From NCBI GenBank assembly GCA_017544525.1, contig JAFYEA010000028.1, positions 1 through 64,000 of the forward strand: DNA of 64,000 nucleotides, written 5' to 3'. The notes beneath the pieces were generated by a model. It did not search any database and had not been told where the DNA came from. It saw nothing but the letters and a program-made list of their open reading frames with translations. This stretch comes from Bacilli bacterium (GTDB taxonomy: Bacteria; Bacillota_I; Bacilli_A; RF39; UBA660). The translations under genes were made by a program, and so were the position numbers. Positions 46,522 through 54,316 of this stretch are shown here, in pieces. Each line of letters starts with the position of its first letter. Position 1 is the first letter of the stretch.

Positions 46522-47181
46522 ATGATAGGAAATGACTGGGATATAGTATTAAAAAGTGTTTGGAAAAGTGATGGGTTTAAAAGATTTATGTCTAAAGTAA
46601 AAAAAGAGTATGAAACTCATACTTGTTATCCAGCATATGAAAATATTTTTAATGCATTAAAGAATACATCATATAAAGACACTAAGATAGTTATTTTGGG
46701 ACAAGATCCTTATCATGGAGAAGGAGAAGCTCATGGTCTTTCTTTTAGTGTTCAAAAAGGTGTTAAATTACCTCCTAGTTTACAAAATATATTTAAAGAA
46801 TTATATGATGATTTGGGAATACCACCTTGTGAATGTGGGGATTTAACTAAATGGACTAAAGAAGGTGTATTATTATTAAATAGTGTTCTTAGTGTTAGAA
46901 AAGATGAACCAGCTTCTCATAAAGATTTAGGATGGCAATTATTAACAGATCATATTATTAAGTTATTAAATTTAAAAAAAGAGAGTGTAGTATTTATACT
47001 TTGGGGTAATTTTGCTAGGGAAAAGAAGAAATATATTACTAATCCAAAACATTTAGTAATAGAAAGTACTCATCCAAGCCCTTTTTCTGCTAGAAATGGA
47101 TTCTTTGGTAGTAGACCTTTTTCTAAAGCAAATAATTTCTTAAAGAAGAATAATATAAAAGAAGTTAATTTTAGATTATAA
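46522..47181 (+). CDS. ung: Uracil-DNA glycosylase
   Basis: The 219-residue family-1 UDG removes uracil from DNA. It shows the catalytic water-activating motif GQDPYHGEGEAHGLSFSV at ~62-79, the Pro-rich loop LPPSLQNI, and the DNA-binding loop HPSPFSARNGFFGS near 186-199. The start is the ATG at 46522 after GAGGTG; the 24-residue upstream extension is hydrophobic and has no ribosome site. It converges with the ZnPLC-like gene and overlaps it by 11 bp. Confidence 0.96.
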   Translation: MIGNDWDIVLKSVWKSDGFKRFMSKVKKEYETHTCYPAYENIFNALKNTSYKDTKIVILGQDPYHGEGEAHGLSFSVQKGVKLPPSLQNIFKELYDDLGIPPCECGDLTKWTKEGVLLLNSVLSVRKDEPASHKDLGWQLLTDHIIKLLNLKKESVVFILWGNFAREKKKYITNPKHLVIESTHPSPFSARNGFFGSRPFSKANNFLKKNNIKEVNFRL

Positions 47182-47193
47182 CTTCTTTTTTAT
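47159..47193. terminator. Bidirectional terminator, ung / ZnPLC gene
   Basis: AAGAAGTTA/TAACTTCTT stem between convergent stops, with A and T runs on the two sides. Confidence 0.75.
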
Positions 47194-48052
47194 ATTTCTT
47201 AGCAAATAATAATTTTTTATTACTTTCACAATCTAATGCTGTATCGTATGATGAATTTGATGTTAGTATTGGATTTTTTAATGGTTTATTATTATATAAA
47301 TGATTATTAACATCTTCTATTGTTTCTAAATATAAAGCTACTGAATTATTCCATAATTCATTTAATGATTCTTTATGTTTTTCACCATTAAATGGATGTA
47401 ACCATGTGTTTCTTTCTCTATTTAAGAACCATTCAAATATTTTTTTCCTTTTTTCATATGTTAAGTCTGCTAACTTTTTAATTCTTTTTGATATGTCATT
47501 AAATCTTACATTTGTTTCTAATGATTCTAAAGCATTTATACCTATATCATATTTATTGGAAGCAAGTATACATTTATATACTTGAAAGTATACTTTATCT
47601 ATTATTTGTCTTGTATGTTGATCGTCTATTTTAGTTTTAGTAAAGAATTCCTTATCATATATTCCATATTTATCCATTATATAATTATCTATCCAAAATT
47701 CTAATTGCATATGAGGATGAATCATTTTATTTAATTTCATATTTCCTGTTAGGTAATAAACATATGGATGAAATGTATAATCTAATATATAGTGTGATAT
47801 TTGTCCATATAGGAAAGCTATTAATTCTGGATTTTCTAATTCATGATTTTGTTTTATTTCATTTAATAGATACATAAAAAAGTATCTTGAATCTTTATTA
47901 TGTTGTAAATTGAATACTATTGGATCAGTAAATACTAGAGAATCTGGACCAAATGAAAACACTTTTAAATCTTCTAAATTTAAATCTATTCTTTTATCTA
48001 TGTAATCATTACATTTTGTTATATGTATAGCATGTGTTTTATATGTTGGCAT
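47171..48052 (-). CDS. Zinc-dependent phospholipase C-like protein
   Basis: The 293-residue protein is a helical member of the ZnPLC/S1-P1-like family, recognised by THAIH at the N-terminus, FGPDSLVF, FLYGQISHYILDYTFHPYVYY and MQLEFWIDNYIMDK. The metal ligands of this family are His and Asp residues of these motifs. No signal peptide is present, unlike secreted alpha-toxin-type enzymes, so it is probably intracellular and of unknown substrate. The ATG at 48052 follows GGAGGT; a TTG/ATG further upstream is not used. Confidence 0.82.
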   Translation of the reverse strand: MPTYKTHAIHITKCNDYIDKRIDLNLEDLKVFSFGPDSLVFTDPIVFNLQHNKDSRYFFMYLLNEIKQNHELENPELIAFLYGQISHYILDYTFHPYVYYLTGNMKLNKMIHPHMQLEFWIDNYIMDKYGIYDKEFFTKTKIDDQHTRQIIDKVYFQVYKCILASNKYDIGINALESLETNVRFNDISKRIKKLADLTYEKRKKIFEWFLNRERNTWLHPFNGEKHKESLNELWNNSVALYLETIEDVNNHLYNNKPLKNPILTSNSSYDTALDCESNKKLLFAKKYKKEVII

Positions 48053-48108
48053 ATCATTTACCTCCAGCATTTATTAATTTTAGTATTTAATATGCTTTTA
48101 GTCAATAA

Positions 48109-48131
48109 AAAAGAAGTGTTTTACACTTCTA
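48109..48131 (-). terminator. Terminator of LemA-like gene
   Basis: AGAAGTGT/ACACTTCT stem with TTTTTT on the minus strand. Confidence 0.8.
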
Positions 48132-48678
48132 AATCATTATTATAATTGTTTTCTAATTCTTTTCCTTCTATTAAAGAATTTAATTTATATTTTTTGAATT
48201 TTGATATTATATTATATGGGAATTTTTTTAACATATTATTATATATAAGAGTATATTTATTATGAAATGTTCTTAATGATATAATGTTTATTTCATTTTT
48301 ATCATATTCTATAAATAATTCTTTATATGCTTTTAATTCTCTTACTTTTTTATGATCTTCTCTTATTTGAACTACTTCTTTATATGCTTTATTTAATGTT
48401 TTTTCATTATTGAATGATGATAAGTCTTCTATATTTAATTTTTTTACTTCTTCAAATACTTTACTTTCTATTTTATATTTTGATTCAGTAAAATCTATTA
48501 ATTTTAATAGTATTTCTTTTTTATTATTTAGTTTATCTATGGCATCTTTTTCTGAGTCTTTTAGTTTATTTACTATGTTATCTAGTTTTTCGCCATATGT
48601 TTTATATAGAATTATACATAAAAGAACTAAAACTACTAATATAGCTATTATTAATATTATAATGTTTGCTTTAGTCAT
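48121..48678 (-). CDS. LemA-family membrane protein
   Basis: The 185-residue protein has one N-terminal membrane helix (~5-25) and a long helical bundle. It ends with the LemA-like segment HNKYTLIYNNMLKKFPYNII and SKFKKYKLNS. LemA proteins are widespread anchored coiled-coil proteins of unclear role. The canonical central Arg/Asp pattern is weak, so this is a divergent member. A ribosome site GAGGATG precedes the ATG. It is near gerQ on the same strand. Confidence 0.75.
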   Translation of the reverse strand: MTKANIIILIIAILVVLVLLCIILYKTYGEKLDNIVNKLKDSEKDAIDKLNNKKEILLKLIDFTESKYKIESKVFEEVKKLNIEDLSSFNNEKTLNKAYKEVVQIREDHKKVRELKAYKELFIEYDKNEINIISLRTFHNKYTLIYNNMLKKFPYNIISKFKKYKLNSLIEGKELENNYNNDLEV

Positions 48679-48728
48679 CTTATCACATCCTCTAAATCAT
48701 TATATCAAATTTATAATTGTTTTTAAAG

Positions 48729-49064
48729 TTATTTAGCATAAGTAATTTCTTCATCAAATTCTACAAAGTCCAAATAAACCATTAATATTAAATAGTTTTT
48801 TCCGTTTTCTTTATCGCTTATTATTAAATTATCTCTTCCTGCATGTTCAATTATACCTACAAAAACTCTATCTCTCCATTCATTAGAGTCTGAGAATGAT
48901 GCATGTACTCTTACTTTTTTACCTATATTATTTCTTAAGATATTTTCTATGTAACTTTGTTCCATTTCTAAATTACTATAGTTATTATCTGGAATAATAG
49001 GATTTGTAGTATCTCTTTCTATATCATTAATAAATACTGGAGTTTTATAATAACTTCCATTCAT
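48729..49064 (-). CDS. gerQ: Spore coat protein GerQ
   Basis: The 111-residue protein matches GerQ along its C-terminal ~80 residues, with QSYIENILRNNIGKKVRV, GIIEHAGRDNLIISD and YLILMVYLDFVEFDEEI. In Bacillus, GerQ (YwdL) localises the cortex-lytic enzyme CwlJ in the coat and is cross-linked by transglutaminase. The low-complexity N-terminus of Bacillus GerQ is absent. AAGGTGGTG precedes the ATG. Confidence 0.92.
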   Translation of the reverse strand: MNGSYYKTPVFINDIERDTTNPIIPDNNYSNLEMEQSYIENILRNNIGKKVRVHASFSDSNEWRDRVFVGIIEHAGRDNLIISDKENGKNYLILMVYLDFVEFDEEITYAK

Positions 49065-49166
49065 TTAAACACCACCTTTAATAATATTAGATGAATTATA
49101 TTTAAAAGTGTGTTATTTGACTAATAAATTATGATATAATTAATTGTAGAATGGAGGGTATGAGTT

Positions 49167-49724
49167 ATGAATATAAATGTTGGTGTTTCAAATCATCATA
49201 TTCATGTCACTAAAGAAGTATTAGAAATATTATTTGGTGAAGGATATGAATTAACTAAGAAAAGAGAATTAACTCAATTAGGACAATTTGCAGCTGAAGA
49301 AACTGTTACTTTAGAGTTAAATGGTAAAACACTAGAACATATAAGAATAGTAGGGCCTTGCAGAAAATATACTCAAGTAGAATTATTAGAGCGTGATAAT
49401 GAATTCTTTGGTATTAAAGCTCCAGTTAGAACTAGTGGGGATTTAGCTGGTAGTGAAACTATTAATATTATTGGACCTAATGGAACCTATCATGCGGTTG
49501 AATCTACTATTGTTGCTGATAGACATATTCATATGAGTAAAACTGATTTAGAAAACTTTAGGTTAAATAAAGGTGATACAGTTAAAATAATATGTGAAAA
49601 TGGTGTTTATTTAAGTGATGTACATATTAAATCTGATGAAACTTGTGTTTTAGAATTCCATATGAATAAAGATGAAGCAGAAGCACTTGGAATAGAAACA
49701 GGAATGAGTGTGAAAATATGTTAA
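49167..49724 (+). CDS. pduL: PduL-type phosphotransacylase
   Basis: The 185-residue protein is a PduL phosphate propanoyl/acetyltransferase. It has the first metal motif SNHHIHVT at ~8-15, the central RTSGDLAGS, and the second motif ADRHIHMSKTDL at ~117-128. No encapsulation peptide is present at the N-terminus, so it is a cytosolic form. It can convert acetyl-phosphate from the phosphoketolase at 11603 to acetyl-CoA. GGAGG precedes it. The ABC ATPase gene overlaps its end by 7 bp. Confidence 0.94.
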   Translation: MNINVGVSNHHIHVTKEVLEILFGEGYELTKKRELTQLGQFAAEETVTLELNGKTLEHIRIVGPCRKYTQVELLERDNEFFGIKAPVRTSGDLAGSETINIIGPNGTYHAVESTIVADRHIHMSKTDLENFRLNKGDTVKIICENGVYLSDVHIKSDETCVLEFHMNKDEAEALGIETGMSVKIC

Positions 49725-50617
49725 AAGTAGAACATGTAACTAAATACTATGATGATTTTAGAGCTGTTAATGATATATCTTTTGAAATTAAAGAAGGAGA
49801 AATATTTGGATTATTAGGTGTAAATGGAGCAGGTAAAACTACTACATTTAGAATGATAATGGGACTTCTTGATAAAACTGAAGGTGAAATTACTTTAGAT
49901 GGTAAACCAATTGATTATAGTGTTACTGATAAAATTGGATTTTTAACTGAAGAAAGAAGTTTGTTACCTAGTAAAACTGTTTTAGAACAAGCTATTTATT
50001 ATGGAGTTTTAAAAGGTTTAACTCCAAGAGAAGTAGAGAAAAGATTAGATGATTATTTAAAAGAATTTAATATTGAAGAATATAAAAATAAAAAGATTAA
50101 AGAATTATCTAAAGGTAATCAACAAAAGATTCAATTTATTATAAGTGTTCTTCATAGACCAAAATTATTAATATTAGATGAACCATTTAGTGGACTTGAT
50201 CCAATAAATGTAGAAATGTTTAAGAAAGTAATATTAAGACTTAAGAAAGAAAAAACTATTATTATATTTTCATCTCATATGATGGAACATGTTGAATATT
50301 TTTGTGATTCATTAATTATACTTGTTAAAGGTAATGCAGTATTAAGTGGTAAATTGAGTCAAATAAAAGAAGATTATAGAAGAAAGAATATTAAAGTAAT
50401 TGCAGACTTGGATGAAGATGAGATAAAGAAAACTAAAGGAGTAGTAAGTTTAGAAAAGAATAAAGATGAATATACTATTAGAGTTGAAGATATTAGTATA
50501 GTAAGTAGTGTATTTAAGAAATTATCTAAGTGTAATAATGTTACTAAGTTTGTTGTAGAAGAACCAACATTACATGAAATATTTATTGATAAAGTAGGTG
50601 AAGCTTATGATGAATAA
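49718..50617 (+). CDS. ABC transporter ATP-binding protein (NatA/YhaQ type)
   Basis: The 299-residue ATPase has Walker A GVNGAGKTT, Q-loop replaced by LTEERSL in the expected region, signature LSKGNQQK, Walker B LLILDEPFSGLDP and the His switch SSHMMEH, plus a ~85-residue C-terminal domain. This pattern (TEERSL, SKGNQQK) is that of the NatA-like group that exports sodium or lipids. It is paired with the large permease downstream, which starts within its 3' end. Confidence 0.92.
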   Translation: MLKVEHVTKYYDDFRAVNDISFEIKEGEIFGLLGVNGAGKTTTFRMIMGLLDKTEGEITLDGKPIDYSVTDKIGFLTEERSLLPSKTVLEQAIYYGVLKGLTPREVEKRLDDYLKEFNIEEYKNKKIKELSKGNQQKIQFIISVLHRPKLLILDEPFSGLDPINVEMFKKVILRLKKEKTIIIFSSHMMEHVEYFCDSLIILVKGNAVLSGKLSQIKEDYRRKNIKVIADLDEDEIKKTKGVVSLEKNKDEYTIRVEDISIVSSVFKKLSKCNNVTKFVVEEPTLHEIFIDKVGEAYDE

Positions 50618-51959
50618 GTTTAGATTCTTAACAAGAGAAAGTATTGGTAAGAAGATTAATACTAAATCATTTAAAATAATAAATATAGTTTTATTTATAA
50701 TAATAGTTTGTGTTATTAATTTAGATAGTGTAGTTAAATTCTTTGGTGGAGATTTTGATGAACCAATTAATATATATGTAGTAGATGAAGTTGGAATATA
50801 TGATGACTTTAATGAAGTAATGGGTAATAGTTATTTAGAAGCATTGAAAACATATAATGCTAAAGTAGAAAAAAGTGATAAATCTTTTGATGAATTAAAA
50901 GAAGAAATTATTAAAGAAGAAAAGAAAGATATTATTATTAAATTTACTCCAGTAGAAAATCCTACATATGAAAATGTTTTTAATGTTGATTTTGCATCTT
51001 ATGAATATGTTGATACTATTTTATATCAAAATATTAGTAGTGCAGTTAATACAACTAAAGTTAATGAAGCTATGAAGTTAGCTAATATTGATAAAGAATT
51101 ATTAGAACAAATATATAAGGGTGTTGAATTAAACAGAATTATATTAAATGAAGATGTAAAAGAAGATGAAGAATTTATGGAGTTAATAGGAGCAGTTATT
51201 ACAATTGCATTTATTGTTCCATTCTTCTTACTTATTACATTAATAGTACAAATGATAGGTGCTGAAATAAATGAAGAGAAGTCTTCTAAGAGTATGGAGA
51301 TAATTATATCTAGTGTTAGTCCTGAAGCACATTTTATGTCTAAGTTAATATCTTCTAATGTATTTGCAATAGTACAAGGAGCATTATTACTTCTATATGG
51401 ACTAATTGGTAGTGTTATTAGAGTATTTACTTCTAGTGGTATTAATACAGCTGTTAATGATGCGATGGCTAATAATCCAGATAGTATTGGTAAGATAAAT
51501 GAATATATTAATCTATTCTTAAAGAGTGATGTATGTTCTAAATTGTTATCGGGTATTCCATTATTTATAATTATTATATTATTAAGTTTCCTTGCTTACT
51601 CATTATTTATCGGTGTGCTTGCAAGTGTAACAACTAATATGGAAGATTATAATCAAATACAAACACCAGTAATGGTATTCTTGATGTTAGGGTATTTCTT
51701 AGCTATATATGCTTCAGTATATCAAGGATCATCATTTATAACTGTAATGGCATATGTACCATTTATATCAGGAATCTTAGCACCTGTTATGTATACTCTG
51801 GGAGAGATGACATTAGGAGGACTTTTAATAGCGGCAGGTTTATTAGTAATAGTAATATTCTTATTATATAAATATGGATTAAAAGTATATAAAGTTGGTA
51901 TATTAAATTATTCTTCTAGTAAGTTATGGAGTAAGATATTTAAAGCATTAAAGAGTTAG
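50607..51959 (+). CDS. ABC-2 type permease (NatB/YhaP type)
   Basis: The ~450-residue permease has one N-terminal helix (~20-40), a large extracellular domain (~50-190), and five further helices. The conserved segment INEEKSSKSMEIIISSVSP near ~220-240 is typical of NatB-like permeases. It overlaps the ATPase gene by 11 bp; either ATG at 50607 or 50610 is possible, both behind AGGTG. A terminator follows. Confidence 0.88.
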   Translation: MMNKFRFLTRESIGKKINTKSFKIINIVLFIIIVCVINLDSVVKFFGGDFDEPINIYVVDEVGIYDDFNEVMGNSYLEALKTYNAKVEKSDKSFDELKEEIIKEEKKDIIIKFTPVENPTYENVFNVDFASYEYVDTILYQNISSAVNTTKVNEAMKLANIDKELLEQIYKGVELNRIILNEDVKEDEEFMELIGAVITIAFIVPFFLLITLIVQMIGAEINEEKSSKSMEIIISSVSPEAHFMSKLISSNVFAIVQGALLLLYGLIGSVIRVFTSSGINTAVNDAMANNPDSIGKINEYINLFLKSDVCSKLLSGIPLFIIIILLSFLAYSLFIGVLASVTTNMEDYNQIQTPVMVFLMLGYFLAIYASVYQGSSFITVMAYVPFISGILAPVMYTLGEMTLGGLLIAAGLLVIVIFLLYKYGLKVYKVGILNYSSSKLWSKIFKALKS

Positions 51960-51981
51960 AATTAAGTTCTAACTTTTTATT
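51954..51981 (+). terminator. Intrinsic terminator of ABC exporter operon
   Basis: AGTTAGAA/TTCTAACT stem with a TTAAG loop and TTTTATT. Confidence 0.85.
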
Positions 51982-52033
51982 TGATTAAAATACTTTTATA
52001 TGTTATTATATAAACTCGCCGGAGGTGTTTAAT

Positions 52034-52735
52034 ATGAAAGAAAAACATATTATTATACCTAGTATAGAAACATTTAATTTAGATAATAAAATTGGCGAAG
52101 GTAAATATGGAACTTGTTATAGAATTAATGATAAAGAAGTATTTAAAAAATATCATTTAGTAATATCTAATTATGAAGAATATAAACAATTAGTAGGTAT
52201 AAAAAGTCCTTCATTTGTATTCCCTAATGAATCAGTTTATTTGAATGAATATAATGAAAGAAATTTCTTGGGTTATTTAATGGATTATATTGAAGGAAGT
52301 AAGTTCTCTGAATTACCTATGAATACTGATATAAGAGATTTATTTACTAAAATAGATCTATTAGAAAAAGAAATAAGAGATTTAAGTATGGAAAGAAAAT
52401 TATCTTTATGGGATTTGCATGAAGATAATACAATATTTACTAGAGATAAAAAGATTAAAGTATTAGATACAGATTTATATATGTTTGAATATTATGATTT
52501 AATAGAGAATTATAAAAACAATATAAAAGAATTAGGTTTATTCTTATTAGGATTCTTTTTAAAGGATTATCCAATTTTAAATGATAAATTAAGAGAATAC
52601 TATGATTTGTGTATTCATAATGGTAAAGTTAAACCATCAATAATATTATTTGAAGCATTAGAAGAAATGGAAAAAGAATCAAAAGAAAAAATAGTTACTT
52701 TTAATGATTTTTGTAGAGTAAAAAGATTATTTTAA
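52034..52735 (+). CDS. Protein-kinase/APH-fold protein
   Basis: The 233-residue protein has a kinase-like fold. A glycine-rich loop GEGKYGTC is at ~16-23, a Lys pair in VFKKYH is on the next strand, the catalytic-type WDLHEDNT loop is near 124-131, and VLDTDLYMF is at the DFG position. The loop order matches aminoglycoside/choline-kinase-like (APH) and other atypical small kinases rather than classic Hanks kinases. It is shorter than both, so substrate is unknown. The ATG at 52034 follows GGAGGTG. Confidence 0.75.
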   Translation: MKEKHIIIPSIETFNLDNKIGEGKYGTCYRINDKEVFKKYHLVISNYEEYKQLVGIKSPSFVFPNESVYLNEYNERNFLGYLMDYIEGSKFSELPMNTDIRDLFTKIDLLEKEIRDLSMERKLSLWDLHEDNTIFTRDKKIKVLDTDLYMFEYYDLIENYKNNIKELGLFLLGFFLKDYPILNDKLREYYDLCIHNGKVKPSIILFEALEEMEKESKEKIVTFNDFCRVKRLF

Positions 52736-52772
52736 TAGTAAAATATGATATAATTTTATAGCGAGGTATATT

Positions 52773-53339
52773 ATGAGAATAGGAATAGATATAGATGACA
52801 CTATGACTAATTCAACAGATAAAGTAAAAGAATACTTAATTAAATATGATAGTTATTATTCAAATGATTATAAATTAATTAATGGATTAGAAACTATTAT
52901 TAGAGGATTCTTAGATGGTGAAGAAGTTAAAGCGTTTTTTAGAGATCATGCTAAAGAAATAGGAAACGAAATAGAATTAAAAGAGAATGTTAAAGAAGTA
53001 ATTGATAGGTTAAGACAAGATGGACATAAAATAGTAATAATAACAGCTAGAAGTGATAAATACTATGATGATGTACAAACATATTGTGAAGAATATTTAA
53101 AAAGGCATAATATAAATTATGATAAATTAATAACACATCAAACATATAAAATAGAAACATGTAAAAGAGAAAAAATAGATTTAATGATAGATGATGCTAT
53201 TGATACTGTAGAAGATTTACAAAAAGAAGGTATTAAGACAATATTATTTACTTCTGAAATAAATAAAGATAAAGAAACTAGTGTAAAAAGAGTTAACAAT
53301 TGGAAAGAATTATATGATTATATTAAAGAAATTGCATAA
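52773..53339 (+). CDS. HAD-fold nucleotidase (NT5C type)
   Basis: The 188-residue HAD enzyme starts IGIDIDDTMTNS (motif I, with the catalytic Asp pair). It has VIITARSD (motif II), a Lys in YDKLITHQ (motif III), and IDLMIDDA (motif IV). The sequence fits 5'-nucleotidases of the NT5C/YqfW group. The cap is a small helical insert at ~25-65. GCGAGG precedes the ATG. The gene is separated by 37 bp from the kinase-like gene and ends in a terminator. Confidence 0.85.
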   Translation: MRIGIDIDDTMTNSTDKVKEYLIKYDSYYSNDYKLINGLETIIRGFLDGEEVKAFFRDHAKEIGNEIELKENVKEVIDRLRQDGHKIVIITARSDKYYDDVQTYCEEYLKRHNINYDKLITHQTYKIETCKREKIDLMIDDAIDTVEDLQKEGIKTILFTSEINKDKETSVKRVNNWKELYDYIKEIA

Positions 53340-53357
53340 GAAAATTATGCAATTTTT
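53331..53357 (+). terminator. Intrinsic terminator
   Basis: ATTGCATAA/TTATGCAAT stem overlapping the stop codon, then TTTTT. Confidence 0.85.
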
Positions 53358-53399
53358 AATTATAATTATTTTTAATTTTAAAAAATTTAAATTTAATAA

Positions 53400-53429
53400 T
53401 TGACTTTAAATCTATAATCATTATATAAT
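53400..53429 (+). promoter_or_regulatory. Promoter of C-rich small RNA candidate
   Basis: TTGACT (53400-53405), 18 bp, TATAAT (53424-53429). No coding region of useful size follows before the terminator. Confidence 0.75.
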
Positions 53430-53527
53430 TAAATTGACATAGAAATATGTCATCGGATACTTCTACAAATCAATATGGAAGTATTCAACCAAAACCCCCT
53501 GAAGGAGAGCTTTGCTCTCCATTTTTT
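53430..53527 (+). ncRNA. Candidate small RNA with two hairpins, C-rich single strand and terminator
   Basis: Stem 1 TGACATA/TATGTCA (53435-53452) closes on a GAAA tetraloop. Stem 2 GGATACTTC/GAAGTATTC (53455-53463 and 53478-53486) has a 14-nt loop. The segment AACCAAAACCCCCTGAA (53487-53503) is unpaired and C-rich. GGAGAGC/GCTCTCC (53504-53520) then ends in ATTTTTTG, a strong terminator. The C-rich run can pair with G-rich Shine-Dalgarno sequences, a design known from RsaE/RoxS-type regulators; this analogy is an inference. The 297-bp gap otherwise holds a second small hairpin and the promoter of 53637. Confidence 0.6.
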
Positions 53528-53636
53528 GTGTCCAAAGTCCCTAAATAAAGGGTCTGCGCGTTTTGCTTTGATTTCATGCTAAAAATAGAATAATATAGCT
53601 ATAAATATGTTATAATTGAATTGTAAAGGAGTTGTT

Positions 53637-54173
53637 ATGACTAAGAGAAAAAAAGAGGAAGAGATTGTTAATACAAAGAAATGCCAGTATTGCAAAAGTG
53701 AAATAGATGCCGAAGCAAGTGTATGTCCTCATTGCAAAAAGGAACAACATTCAAATGTTTTTTCAGTAATAGTGGTAATATTAATCATTATTGGAATTAT
53801 TTGGGTTTTTAATAGACCGGATAATAATAAAGAAAAATCAGCAATTGTGAGTAATGGAGATATGAAATTGAACACGGTATATCAAGAGTATGTTGACAAC
53901 AAAGTTAGAGCAAAGGAGAAATATGAAGGAAAGTATTATACATTTACCGGTGTAATTAAAGATTTTTCTAGCGATATATTAAATGAACCTATGATATATT
54001 TGAACTTCAAATGTAAAAAAGGTACATGTGAAGCAGTAGTTTATTTTAGAAAAGAAGAATCTACAAAAATATCTAAATTAAACAAAAAGGATAAAATAAC
54101 ATTTATTGGTAAAGTAGATAGTGGTGATGCGTTGTTTAGCGATCTATATATAAATGATGCAGTGTTAAAATAA
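53637..54173 (+). CDS. Zinc-ribbon membrane protein with OB-fold (tRNA_anti-like) domain
   Basis: The 178-residue protein has a zinc ribbon (CQYCKSEIDAEASVCPHC at ~16-33), a membrane helix (~43-60) and a ~110-residue C-terminal domain outside the membrane. That domain resembles the tRNA_anti-like OB-fold family PF12869 (VYQEYVDNKVRAKEKYEGKY, TFTGVIKDF, then strands). Two extra cysteines (FKCKKGTCEA) could form a disulfide. The ATG at 53637 follows AAGGAG. Its ligand is unknown. A terminator follows. Confidence 0.8.
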   Translation: MTKRKKEEEIVNTKKCQYCKSEIDAEASVCPHCKKEQHSNVFSVIVVILIIIGIIWVFNRPDNNKEKSAIVSNGDMKLNTVYQEYVDNKVRAKEKYEGKYYTFTGVIKDFSSDILNEPMIYLNFKCKKGTCEAVVYFRKEESTKISKLNKKDKITFIGKVDSGDALFSDLYINDAVLK

Positions 54174-54183
54174 TCGAGTTTTT

Positions 54184-54206
54184 AGGATCCGCAAGGGTCC
54201 TTTTTA
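54184..54206 (+). terminator. Intrinsic terminator
   Basis: AGGATCC/GGGTCCT stem with a GCAA tetraloop and one G-U pair, then TTTTTATT. The region up to 54316 holds only the promoter of the next gene. Confidence 0.8.
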
Positions 54207-54316
54207 TTGTAAAAGCAATAAATTTTAGCGTTAATTATACAGTCATTTAGGGCTCTTATTCTTGCTATTGAAATAAATTCTTGATACAATTATTATGTAT
54301 AATAATGAGGTTGTAT

